A stretch of 64,000 bases of DNA from Rhyzopertha dominica (lineage: Eukaryota; Arthropoda; Insecta; Coleoptera; Bostrichidae), in assembly GCA_025024175.1 (NCBI GenBank), contig QCXZ01000003.1, positions 3,038,001 to 3,102,000 of the forward strand, given 5' to 3'. Positions 34,101 to 47,000 of this stretch are shown here, piece by piece. Position numbers and translations under genes: made by a program. The notes beneath the pieces are model-generated. The model was not told where the DNA came from. It worked only from the letters and a program-made list of their open reading frames with translations, and did not search any database. Within the stretch, counting starts at the first letter, position 1, and every line of letters begins with the position of its first letter.

Positions 34101-35144
34101 TTTCGAATATTCTCTTTCACTCTTCGCGCGTGTTTGTTCATGGGAAGCGATTAGCCGCACTGGTTCTCAATTCAAGATCCCTTCATCACAATCGTAATCT
34201 ATAAGATAATGATAATCTAGTGTGCTTCGGTCATTTTGTTTTGATTTGCTTACGTTCAGTTGATTCGCACCTGCATAGATCAGTAAACATGATTTGCATT
34301 CCCCAGTTGTTGAAAAAAACAGACCCTTTTACAAAACTTTGTTTCTAGTTGGTGATTAATGTTTGAGTCGCGAAACTTAGGATTAGTGTTTTAGAATGTT
34401 TGCTTAGATAAAAGGGACGTCAAAGTTTTACATTGCGAAAAGAAAGGTAAAAAACTGAACCATTTAGAAGGGGACCTAAACAAAATTCTGCACATCTGAG
34501 TTTGACAATGACCGTCAGGTCGATACGATCGTCAGAGTTTTCTGATAAATCAAGTGAGACAAAGCACATACATTCAATTAGCTTTTTTCCAAGTTATAAA
34601 TACTTCGACGAAGATCAATTTTATAAGACATTGTGCAAAGCAGAAAGCAAAAACGTTTGCATTGTTTATTTAGATGGCAAGAAGGATGACATCAATCCAA
34701 CCAATGAGTGTTTTCCCATAATTTTGGAATCATACGTTAGTTACTTTTTATGAAGCACTTATGACAGTCTGTTGGACTTTTATTCCTTTTTTGCCAGTTG
34801 ATTAGCAGATTAGTTTCCATAGAACGTTCGAGCATATTTGTCGATCGGTATAAAACCACGACGAAAAGCAGGCGGAGGAGCAATTTAAATATCGGTCAAG
34901 CAAGCAAACAAAGCGACCCAAGTGTTCTAAAGTGTCTGAGAGAAGTATAGTTGGATAACGGTTGTTAATTGCATAAGTAGTATTCGAATAGTGGTGTATT
35001 GTACATACTAGTGTTGTTTGAATTTAGTGTATATCAGTACTGGTAGGTTAAGTTACACATTAACATCTATTTCTATTTTTCATACGTAAGCATGATAGTA
35101 TAACGCAGGTAGATATATTTTNCACCATTCTACTACAACATACA
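34101..35144. other. Upstream region of CD36 gene 1 with an orphan plus-strand promoter-like stretch
   Basis: Should hold the minus-strand promoter and 5' untranslated region of CD36 gene 1. An 83-codon frame at 34502-34753 has no recognised homology or splice context. The plus-strand TATA-like site at 34849 is listed separately. Confidence 0.35.
34849..34855 (+). promoter_or_regulatory. Candidate TATA box of an unidentified plus-strand transcript
   Basis: TATAAAA preceded by a GC-richer CGATCGG and followed within 45 bases by an unusually GC-rich, purine-rich leader-like stretch. A possible splice donor (CTG|GTAGGT) lies at about 35042. No plus-strand coding exon was found downstream, so its target is unknown. 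Confidence 0.3.
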
Positions 35145-35344
35145 TTTATTGCAGCGGTACAAAATTGGTATTACAAAAAAACTCTTATGCATAGACTTGT
35201 AGTACATTATGTCCGTTTTTCTCAGCGTACCATTTTAGGGTATCCAGGGCTTGTAGCCACTCTTCTGCAATTTGCTGTGCTCCTTGTACATCGTCCGTAT
35301 ATCGGATAATCGTCAGTAAGCTTGTTCCTGTCGATCTTACATTT
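35145..35344 (-). CDS. Probable 3'-terminal exon of an unidentified gene
   Basis: On minus, a pyrimidine tract and AG (35346-35345) precede an open frame of about 52 codons. It contains RSTGTSLLTIIRYTDDVQGA and AEEWLQALDTLKWYAEKNG and ends LQVYA at TAA 35187-35185. An AATAAA follows at 35150-35145, about 35 bases on. Codon use and the amphipathic helix-rich peptide look like real coding sequence, and the acceptor plus poly(A) signal bracket it as a last exon. I do not recognise the protein and found no convincing upstream exons between here and CD36 gene 2. It may belong to a gene with a very long intron or be an exon fragment. Confidence 0.5.
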
Positions 35345-36089
35345 CTTAAATTAAATGGCAGTTAAAAAACAGACAAAACCTGCAATTGTAAATGATATGG
35401 TATGATATTGATAATAAACTACATTATTTTGTGGAATCGTTATTTGATTCATGTTAGTACTTCTTTGGAGGGTTATGGTTTCAATTAAATACTTTCTTCC
35501 CTTCCCTTCCAAATAAATTTGTGGTCTGAGTTGACAAAGAGTAGATATACAACCGAAGAAAATTTTGTGCAAGCAATTTGAAAACAATTACTATAGCAAA
35601 TATACGATGCCCAAAGTCAAGAACGAACTTAACTGAAACTAGATTTTCAACAACAGAAAACATGTAACGTGTAACTGCCTATGTTTTAAAGAGAAGCTTA
35701 TTTTGTATTCATATAATCCTACCTTAAGCCAAATTGTCTTGAGCTGAAACAGTCTACAATCGCAACACTTTTGATTTTGCACGTTCATTTTCAATCCCAA
35801 CTCCATTTTGGTCATGTAAACAAATTTAGGAATCATCTCCCTGCAAATTCCGCGTACTGGATGTAATTCTGACTAATTCACATCTATTTGCACTTTCCTT
35901 GTGCTAGATAGACGATGAAGAGAACTATTGTTACTGCCTGCACATGTCGGACCACTAAGAAATAGACTAAACTTCATGAGGGAGGTATTTTTTAATTAAA
36001 ATTTTTGTTTATGGCAGGAAGATTGCGAATTGATTTGAATATTTGCGCGTAAGTATTAGTGATAAGCAGGAAATGATAGTGAATATTAC

Positions 36090-36470
36090 AAGTTAAGTGT
36101 TGAACACATAATCGCAGATGGCCCTAAATCTTTTTGGGCTGTGGAATCTCAAAGTGTTCTGCTATGCCATACATAATCTATTGGAGATAAGTCAGGGCAA
36201 TTCAAATGTTCTACTCGAATATCGTGTAAAACACTAATGGTTTGATGGGATATATGTTACGTCTAATGTGGTCTCATTAGAAATTAATGTCTGGTATGGT
36301 AACAGTCTGTAGAATTTCAATGGTGTACCATCTAACTGTTAAACTACCCTTTATGAATACCATTGGATATATATGGCGCTCCATATTATAATAGCTATGG
36401 GACGTTCCAAGACGTTTATATGTTGTCTGAATCGCTGCTGTTCTTCGCTAATACTTGTTAGTGTAATTTC
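36090..36470 (-). pseudogene. Tc1-like transposase remnant
   Basis: On minus, near 36215-36160, the sequence encodes EHLNCPDLSPIDYVW. This matches the (LDWPA)..PDLNPIEHVWD block that carries the third catalytic residue of Tc1 transposases, here with Asp in place of the usual Glu. Upstream, YTIEILQTVTIPDINF corresponds to the region before the second catalytic Asp, but stops break the frame several times. Old and inactive. Confidence 0.6.
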
Positions 36471-37374
36471 CTCAGCTACTATTTTTGTCATTAGTTTTAA
36501 TACTGAACTCAAAAAGGTTGTCCCTATTGTCCCTCTTAGGTATCATTTTTGGCCAGCCTAGGCTAACCAGAACGTTACTGACACTGAAAGTCTTCATAAC
36601 ATTTTCTTATTTCGAATTTTCGGGTCATTTAAAATTACGTATAAGGACTTATTACTCCGAGAGTAAATATGTTCTTGAATAGCACACCTCCACACCTGTC
36701 TAATGAATTTCTCGTTATACTACAACATAAAGTTGAATGCTTGACTAAATAAGTACAATCGCACGATCTGCAACACGCAACACGTTTAGTGATTAAATTG
36801 CTATTTTACTTGCTAATTTACCATATCCGTCTGAGCCTTGATAAAGGTCGCTTTTTGCACTGTAATTTGTTTAAACAGCGAATCAGTATCGCCAGAATTG
36901 AAGAAAAGGATTTTATTGACCATCTAGGCTGTATAACCGGTAACGTATGTGTACTTATAGCACAATTTAAGTGCCAGATCACCTTCAACGTTAGTGAATA
37001 GGTAAATGTTACTCGCACGTTTCTTTAATAGGTTGTGAAAACGATGTTACATAATACACCACGAAAAGTTAAATTCTGGAATAAATAAATGAGGGAAGGA
37101 AGCCATATCCTTATTCGTTGAAAACGTTAAAGTAATAGGTAGGAAACAGAATGCAAGAAATACATACAAATGGATATATTTATACTAATAACATTGTGTC
37201 AGTAGTTGCCAGAATGTGTATCTAATTCAAGCTTCTATATACTAAAACCAATTGACAACTTATTTTACTTAAACGACAGAAGATCTAAAATTACGTCTTT
37301 AAGTACTTAAATATATTGTATTTACNTACTCTTATGGTTACAGAACGTTTTTCTTATATTCAACAACCATAGCG

Positions 37375-37470
37375 AGTGTCAATAAAGTAACGCATAAAAC
37401 CAAAAATACAGGTTATTTGTAAAAATTCGAAAAAAACGCTGAAACTGAAAACCCTTTTTAAGGAGGTTTA
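37375..37470 (+). repeat. Dispersed repeat R1, copy 3
   Basis: GTGTCAATAAAGTAACGCAT followed by AAAAC, TTATTTGTAAAAATTCG and GCTGAAACTG. Third same-orientation copy; the interior TTATTTG(C/T)AAAAATTCG is shared with copy 1. Confidence 0.6.
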
Positions 37471-38032
37471 TTCCGAAAACCCTGACTCATCAAAAAAGTG
37501 TGGAATGACTCTTAAAATGAAATAATTATTATTGAATAGAATAGAATTGCTTTAATGACTTATTTTTTTTTATTCTTGAAAACTTATACTAAGTCACAAA
37601 ATACAGTGAAAAAGTTGCACTTAAATATTAAAAAAATCTCGTAAGTAAATTTTAAAATCCAGAGAGCTACGAAGAGTAAGTTTAACAATAGGACTATTTC
37701 AAATTTTTGTAAAGCATTACGATCCTGAACAAATTGCATAATATGACAACACAGATGACCTCTGAGGTACAGATATGCATACTAGCTAACACTAATGAAT
37801 AAGAACTAATTGTGAAATGATTATTTTTTATATTTGATATGTTTTCATTACACATTACTATACAGGATGCGCTCGTATTTAATTTACAGGGTTGCACTCC
37901 TTAATCTACTTAATTTGTTATTAGTTTTATCCTCTAATTGTGTTTTATCCCGTAGGAAAATAAATATTACTATGTTCTTAGAACTACATGTGCACTACTA
38001 TATTTAATGCACCTTTAGTTTTAAGCAATACA

Positions 38033-41000
38033 TTAATAATAATGGATAATCATACCCACTGATAACAATGTAATTAAAATGCCGAAACCTATCATACTCC
38101 ATTTTAATTTTTCAATCGTGTTAAGCTTTGCGAGCAACTCTTCTTTGATCCTGTTGAGGTACTTATCTGGTAACTGCATTGTCTGAAAAAGATAATTAAA
38201 AGGTAAGCATTTAATACGCTTTACAACATTCTCTATTGTATATCTAATTTGGGTTCGTGTTGCCACATAAGTAAATATACTTACTTCGTCTAACCACAAA
38301 ATTGGAATTACTCCTTCAGTTACATTCTCCATAAAAGGAATTCCTTCAATTGCATGGATAAACATGTTGAACTGGATACGTTTGCCTGATTTCAGAACTG
38401 TTCCAGTATACTGGAAACAATATAACGTTAGTGTGGTTTAATTAGTAGATGCTTAATGGTATTTGAAAAGAGGTTCAAAGGCCATAATATCAGTAGTTTA
38501 GTTTTGGTCTTCCTTTAATGGATAATAGATAAACAGTAAGAAAAATTGCTCAAAAATCTACAGCCCCAAGAAGCAGTGTTTTTTGGACTGCCAAAAATTT
38601 GAACGTCATTTGCGAGTCATCATTCTTTATTTTGCTAAATCATCAGTAATACAGCTACAAGACTAATTATTGTATAAAGATTAGTAGGTACCAAAATAAC
38701 ATTTGCAAACATGTAACGTCAAATAATATTGACGTCCAAAAATAATAGATAACCACACATAACTTCAAAGATCGAAAGGTCGGAAAATTTNGCCTCTAAC
38801 AATGCAAAAATGAGTATAGGTACTTATTAGTTTATTAAAACCAAATTATCCGCATTTTAAAGTGTGAGTCACATATCAAATAATAAAGTCATCTTTGTTC
38901 ACCAAAGAATACAGGGTGTTCCATAAAATAACTGGTTGAGTAGTTTTCAGAAAAAAATAGGCGTCTCACGTAAAAAGCGGGGAAAAAACAACTCATTTTA
39001 TCTAAATTGAATATAGCTGCAAATAGTCGATTCTTTAGTGGTATACCCTGTATGTATGTATAGATGCACGGTCGTTATGCTATTTTCTATTTAGCATTGT
39101 TTTCACTGTTTGATTGCTCACATCTAATTCGATAATTTCTGCCTTAAAACGCAGATTTTATGTTAAACACAAAAAGATAAATAATCGCTTAAATGTCAGC
39201 AGATCGGCCCATGTAGGGCATGCCAATTTTAAATTCAAATGAATGATAATGAGGACATTACTCCTTAGACTTTTACGTTATTTATTATTACAATTAACCG
39301 TTGTCCGTATCTGTATAATGATAGGATAATCAAGTGGAAATTAAATCAACTACGACCAGTTTATAAGCAGGTAATTTCCCCAGGGATATTACAAAGAGCA
39401 TTCTAATCTACAAGAAAGCTAATTGTAAAATGTAGGGCACTGCAATTGAAGTAAACGGAAAGGTAGTTATAAGTTTATTAGAACTTAGATAAACGTCACG
39501 TATTAAAATAATTATAGCATTTACTTCGTTTTAGTCCGAAGTTCTTTACTTAGAGTGATAAACATTATATGGTAAAAGAAGTTTGCGTCGTAAATCAAAA
39601 TTGCACGAATTAATTTCTGTTTGATCTGCAGCAATTCACTTTATCCTATTTAAACAAGTAGACATGAAACCAAGAATGAAGTATATAGCAACTATCACAA
39701 AGTTTCTTACCGAACAAATCGATTAGATCAATGCACCCAACTATATTGAAGTCAGATTTGCGTATTTGGTCTATCATTTAAATTATGCGAGTCTGCTAAC
39801 AATGTTTTAAGGACATTAATTTAATGAAAGTCCAAACACAGCGTACAAAAATTCAGCAGGTTCGGCCAACAATGTAAATAATTACCAGTACAAATTTATA
39901 TTCCGCGTTCTTTTTTTACTGGGGATGTATTAGCTACTCTTTGAAAATGATTCAGATTGAAAAGATTGTCAGAGCTATCTGACGAAGTCTGTGAAGCAAG
40001 CACAACAAAAAATGAGCTTGTTTTCGAACTATCTAATTAGAAATGTACAAATATCCTGCACTAGTGCATCAGGCTGGCATGAACAGCTCATGTATGTAGG
40101 TACTAATAAAGTTACGAATTTCATTTATATACAAACTTGTACTATAAAAGTAAGAATTTAGGATGGCATTGCCATCTGTTAGCATTACACTGACATGATG
40201 ACAAAGCCACCTAGCTGCCTTAACGGATACTACTATATACTTTGGTATATAGCAAAACCAGTTCTATGCCGTGTTGTCTACACTAGACTTAAACTGCACT
40301 GATGAGCTGTAATGACAGCGAAATAGTACTATCTGCAGTTGGTTGAGGTGTAGACAGCACAGCATAGACATGCATTTTAAACTTATACTATATTATAAGG
40401 GTGTGTTTCGAGAAAATCTAAATAGGATTGACAACATTAAGAGTATTTTTTTTTAAAGAAACACTGTTTTTTGTACCTAAGTTTGTTTTATGGATCTTTT
40501 TGAATACCAAAATTTTTATTAATCGTTTTACATAAGAAAACGAAATAAAAAACTGAGAGTCATTCTTTTTTATAGAATGTAAAAAGTAAAGACAATTATC
40601 TAGACTTTAAAAGCTGTCTATGTGCAGTTACAGGAAGCCCCAAACTTACTATCATATAAAGTCGAACAAATTATTTAAAACCAGAACTTAGAATTTCATC
40701 TAAAACTGTAACATTCTGGTCATTTAAAATTTTGCAAATCTCTAAAATTTCAAATAAGTTTAACTTTGATCATTTGCTACAAAACTGTAAAATTTTAACA
40801 TTATCTAAACAAGTAGCGTCCTTATTAAGCAATAAATGCTTAGCCAAGGACGAATTATTAATCGTAATTATGTCAATGCTTTTATTTTATTTAAGTTGTT
40901 TGAGGTGCACCTTATTTCTAGCTATTAAAAATCTCCCAGTTTGCCCTACCTAAATTGCAAAATAAACTGTATCCGCCAGAAAAATTAAGGGGTTGAACTT

Positions 41001-44000
41001 TATTTTAGTATGGACTAACTGGAATCCTGCTTGGCATAGTGATGTCGTCATGTCCCTTGTTTCACCCGCGTAAAATATTAAACCATTGTACAAGGGATGG
41101 CCAGATTTTCATTTGATAAAATTTACTTAAAAGTAGTGCAAATAGATAAGCTGCTTATCTGCATAATTGTCTGTTGTAATATATTACCAATTTCAAAAAA
41201 TTTTTATCCTGTTAATGGAAAAGATTGGAGAACCTGATTTATTTCTATTCCGAAAATATCCGCGTTTTCTTTTCTTTCTCATTTTGTTTGCTATTCATAG
41301 CAGTTGTTTAAGAATAAATCATGTAGGTACATCGCCTTAATGAAATGCTTTACAGTACACAAGATTCTGAGATTATTTGTAGCTTTCTGTTGCTACATCA
41401 ATTTAAAAAATTAAACTGGTGTGGTAAGTGAAGATCTAAGTCCTGTTGGGTATTCACTAAAAGAAGTTACGATAATCTAATTTCAAAGCTTTAATGTGTA
41501 CTATTTGTTCCTATTTCAAAAACCAGTTGCAACAACTACAAGACTTAATCCTATGTAATCAAATTCTTGTTGAAGCTACATTTGCCTCGCACTACTTCCG
41601 AAAATTTTCATATAGTCTCCGTGATAAAGAAATAATTAAGCTCCACGATATTTTTTGTTTCATTTATTAAACGTTTACAACTTCAGGTACACGAAACAGT
41701 TGAAATCCGTTTCCTTTCCGACTAAACTTATAGCTGTTCTTCCCCGACTTGAATATCGTGGGTTTGTACACAAAAGCACTGGATGTTTTGAGAGTAACTT
41801 CACCGTCACCAAAAGCACGCGACGATGGCGTAGTAGAGGAAAATATGACCTTCTTCCTGGTCGAAAGCACCGGTTTACTCGCTTCCGTGGCAGTAGTTTG
41901 GGTATCCTCACTAACCGACGTCTTCACAGCCACTTCATCGAAGCATCCCTCCACGTACCTCTCCACGTCACCCTTGCAGAAATACGGATAAACCGTCCAC
42001 GCCGTGAACCCGTCCCCCGAGATCCTCTGGTGCTGCCTGTAGATCCTCCTGGCGCAGACCACGTCGTCTTCTATGTCGTCGTCCTCCAGGGCGCTGCAGG
42101 GTATCCCGCAGGCGTAGCCGACCGGATCGCACCAGTACAGGTGGCTTATCTGGAAGATGCCGTGGTCGCCGGAACCGCGGTTGACCGCGGAAGTGTTGAA
42201 GTCGGCCTCGTGGCGCGCTATGCACACCCACGTGGCCACCTGACCTCGGGGTATCTCGTGCTTGTCCACCAGCTCGCGGGCCAGCTCGCACCGAGAGTAC
42301 ACCTTGGCGCTGGCCCCCGCGAAGAGGAGGACGACCAGGTGGATCGCGGACATGGGTGACTGTGGCAGAGAAGATGGGGACGGCTGGTTTATATCGCGGG
42401 AGGACGATGGGTTGGGCTGATTGAGCGTGGTTTGAAGCTGCCGAAAGAGTTGCTGTGATGATCGATGGTTTCAGTTAATTATGAAGCTTCGAAACAGGCT
42501 TTGCTTGCTTCACGTGTTTTATCAGATGGTTCTGACAATAGCTTTGAAGATCGTCAAAATTATACTAAATTCAAATGTGCAGAATTTTGTCCACATTACT
42601 TATTTTTACTGGGGTTGAAAAATTTGGTTGGAAGCCCGAGAAGCCTCTATTCCAGACGCCCTGAAGATACTATCACGGATAGACACAGCAAAGGATTCAT
42701 TGCGTTTGCAAGATGACCTGGATAGGATTTGTCAGTGGTGTACTATCAACAGACTTTATTTGAATGTTTCTGAATCTAATTATTTAGTCCATTAATTGCA
42801 AACACAAACCAACAATATATCCCTTATCATGTCACTAATGTGGATCTCGGTCGGAGTTAAAGTTTTAGATACACTTTTTGATGATAAATTGAGAAATTAT
42901 GCGAGTATAGCTTTCTACAACAGTTTTATAATATGTATAATCATGGGCGTACCGAGGGGGGGGCAAGGGGTGGCAGCTGCCCCCCCCCTGGGCCTGGACT
43001 ACCAACTCTGGGCCCTTCCCACTTTCCATACATTTAGCTGCTTAATTAAGTACGTATTTACGAAATTGTAAATGAAGTAAAATTTATAGACAAGCGTATT
43101 TCACAATTTTCATCCAGAACTCATATTTAACATATGCAAATGACATTCAATAAGTCGTTGTCAAACGGTTTCCCAACTTATTTTGNTCAGGTCAGGTCAG
43201 GCTCAGCGCTTCTAATATGTTTCTCTTATAGGGATTGTTCAACTATGCATTATGTGGAATACACAGAATCGGTTATATACTTGTATTTGACGGTAACTCC
43301 GATCTTCGTAGTTCCAAATTTCAAAATTAATACAGAGAAACAATAAACTTTCAAAAATATCAGTTATTTCGAGCAAACATCTATCCGAACTAAGAGTTAT
43401 GAAAGTCTATTTAAAGTAAGTTTTAGGAATCCAGTAGTATTATAGGCATGAATTAAAACCCGGTGTGCTGTTAAAATGGCAGTATACAAAAGACTGTTTG
43501 AAAAACTGATTAAGTATATTTCAGTTTATTTAAATGAGGCTTAATTTGGTTAAAATATTAAGTGCTAGGTTATAATTTTTGGAAGCAGTGCACTGGCGGA
43601 CTACGGAGGTTGGCTTAACTTAAAAAAATAATAGTTGAATGAAAAATGTGATAATCAAATAAACCCAAAGGTTTTGTCTAAATAAAAGATGGTATATTCT
43701 GTTCATATCAAAGCATGACTTTTATGCAACTTATCTAATTCTGATTTTACACAGTACCTGCTCATAACGTATACAAAATCGTCGTCGAACATTGAGATGT
43801 AATATGCTATCATTTTAGTGATGTTTTGCGGTGTCTGGTTATTATCTAGCATTTATATAATCGACTCAAAAGCACTATTTTCGAATTATGCCCTGGTCAT
43901 TACTTTAGCCAAAGAGCAAAAAGAAGTACTCAAATTTGGTCTATTTAAAATATCAGATCAATGCGATTACGGTTTTTAGTCCAAAATTTGCTAATATCCA

Positions 44001-47000
44001 AGTTTAATGGAGTATTATCGATGTGCTCATATCCAGTTTCAGATGACGATATTGGGTGCTTTAAGCACATACACTATGCATTTATGAATACAGTTAAAAA
44101 CATAAATTACTTTTATGTCACATAAAAACTGCCGCAGAAGTAACAATCGAAGTATAACTTACATTGCCATCATAGAATTAATAGATCATAAAGGAATACC
44201 TACATTTGTAATAATTTATACTGTGTATTTAATTGTTAATCCTACAGATTTCAGTATAGTCAAGTAAATTCCGTAAAAATTTGAACATACGTTTTTGGCG
44301 ATATTGAGCCATATTTTGCAAATCAAGGACAGCCAGCAAGATGAATATAATACATGAAAGGATCTTTGCAGCTTGAGAACAATACCAAATGGTGGTTTTA
44401 AAATTATGCAGAAATTTGAGTAAAATTAGATGTATGAGTAAAAATTGTTAGAGATAAAACGACCATCAATTTAATGCTATTGGCCAGCTTATGCATAATG
44501 CTGGGGCTTATAACTTGTATTTTTAAGTTCAAATAAGATTAGCTAAACCAGCAGCTTAAATCATTACAGTCTTAGGTACTGTTTCAAGACCAGGTTGTTA
44601 ACTCATTCTCAGTTTAATTAAATTTTTTATCTATACTAGCTACCTAACTTAAATTTCTACAGCTTTTAATGCAAAAAGTTGAAACTAAAAAGCGCATCGG
44701 TTAATTAATTAATATTTGATGTGTGCGAATTCCAAATCATAAACTATGGTTCTTTTAATAGACGCTTAAGGCGAAATTTATATTTATTTAGTACTTCGTT
44801 TAATATTACTATAGTTTATGTGGATGACGGATCTTTATTATTCCAAATAAAATGTATCTACTCCGTCTTTTGTTAAACGTGATAGACATGCAACTGAATG
44901 TGCTAGATATTACCTAAGTAAGATCATCAATAATTGAATTAGGAATAAACGAGCTTTTGAAGATCAGTATATATAAAAAATGTAAAAAGCTTAGGTCACC
45001 TTGCAGAAACTCAACGAAGATTATTTATGGAATAAATACTTCTTTAATCACTTAGGTACATAATCCGATAAAGGCACATTTTTATTTATGTTGAATTANT
45101 CAGCAAGGGAATTTCCTGCTTTGCCCCCCCCCCTTAAACTAAAAGCTGGGTAAGCCCATGTGTATAGTACATAATATAGTCTTAATTTGCAAAGCCAGAA
45201 CGTGTAATTTAAGTATAATTTTTCTAGAAAAATGAACAACGTTGACGTTCACCGCTGAATCAAACTAAAAAGCAAGAAAGATCCAATCAAAGAGTGAAGA
45301 CAACCAAATTATCAAGTGACTTTGAGAAGAAAAGTGAAGTCATTCCTTATTTGTCCAGAGGACAACGTCAACACATTATGGACACACTGCCAAACAATAT
45401 TTGACGCAGTTACATTATTAAACAAACACATAAAGAAACATTGCATAGCAAAAACCTGCTTGTAAAGCGTACGATTACTATGTAAATTCAACGATTTAAA
45501 CTCTAATGACACCTAAAACATGAAAACTGAGAGCAGCTATTACCTTAGAACATAACAAGCTTCATTAATTGTCGATAACTTAGATTCATTTTACGGTTTA
45601 ATATTATGACATTACATACCTGCTATTCGTAATGCTCTGTGCGATAAATAACGTATTTCATAATAAACGGAAGAAAAATTATGTTGTTTGAACTGTCGTA
45701 CTATATTCTTACCGGTTCTAACACCACATAACTAACGTGCTTATTTTCGTCTGGTTGTAATCCAATAACAGTATCAGAATATCTCTTATCTGCCCATAGT
45801 AGATGTGGAAAAGAAAAGAGCATTGGACCACCTGAAAAAAAAACAGTTCGTTATAATTTTAGAAAGAAAACGTGCGACGAAACTACTACAACTAAGTCAA
45901 TTTACTTTATTTTACTCTCGATTTCTCGGTATAATACGACGTAGAAGAAGCTGGCAGATTAATAACTGCCATCAAAAAAGTGATACCGCATGCTGTCTCG
46001 TTATAGGCTATAAATCTTCTTTTGAAGTTTCTAAATATAGGAGTGGGTTTAAGCTACGAAACTAGTTATTATGCATAGGAATTATAAAGAGAAGCAGGTG
46101 GACACTTTCGGTTTTATTGATATGCAAATGTCGGTGCATAAAATTATTGCCACTAACAGCTGTAGTCCCAACAAATACTAAGAATCAGCGAAAACCAAAG
46201 ACTCCAAAGTTTATTACACTAAAGTAAAGCAACCTTTTCAAAGCTTCGACGAAAGGACACTGTCCAAATGGTTTTAAATAATCAATCATCAAGCACTGAG
46301 AGACTGATCTTAATCTTTCTAAACTTATTCCATTTTGTCAATCAACGCTTGTTTGTCGAGAAGGAATATCCCAATGTTCCAGTCCATTCAAGACACCATC
46401 ACTAAAATGTGTCAGGCCAATGCCATACCACAAAAAAACAAACTCCATACAAATATGCTTGTCTCTTTGCGCTTCAAGGTAGATGTAATGTAATTTGGAT
46501 TATGCATATATTGCATTTCGTTGGAACTTTATACGGGGTGGCTTTACGATCGATAAATACATAGATCTATATTGTCAATTGTCCAACGAACGTTTTAGCT
46601 GACGTAAAAGGCCATCGAAAGAGGAGCTTGAGTAAAGAAATAATGGAATTTTTAATACAATCAGCAAGCAATAATGACCTATATGAACAGATACCAAATT
46701 CATCGGTTAACAATATTGATCATATTGAACGTACTTTACCTACACCACTTTTCATTTATTATCTATTATCACTTATTAATCGGTTGGTTATCCATCATAT
46801 AAATCCAGATTAAATTGCTGTAAATAACAAAACAAAATGTATAAACCTTATTTACAGCACCAAATCACTACTGTAGTAAACACAATTGTACATCTGATAA
46901 GTCGGATCGCTACTTGAGAGATGCAGCTGGATATGTTTTAATTATAGTTGGTTACATCATCACCGGTAACCTTAAAATGTCAACGACATGTATGAAACTT

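Larger units (their letters stand above)
35345..38032. other. Region between the orphan exon and CD36 gene 2
   Basis: Contains the Tc1-like remnant (about 36.09-36.47 kb) and the third copy of dispersed repeat R1. Other open frames are short, and none can be tied to a gene. Confidence 0.4.

Noticed and set aside
34502..34753. 83-codon plus-strand frame beginning MTMTVRSIRS
   Set aside because: No homology recognised, no promoter or poly(A) signal clearly attached, and AT-rich composition.
36818..37000. Minus-strand frame containing TDSLFKQITVQKATFIKAQTD, resembling a WHEP or Gag helical segment
   Set aside because: Short, flanked by stops, lacking clear splice sites and key residues of either family; not enough to call a gene.
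41655..42359. 234-codon plus-strand frame opposite the lysozyme
   Set aside because: Antisense shadow caused by the GC-rich lysozyme codons; no protein features of its own.
46100..46460. Possible transposon remnant between CD36 gene 2 exons
   Set aside because: Translations in all frames gave no convincing transposase or polymerase block.
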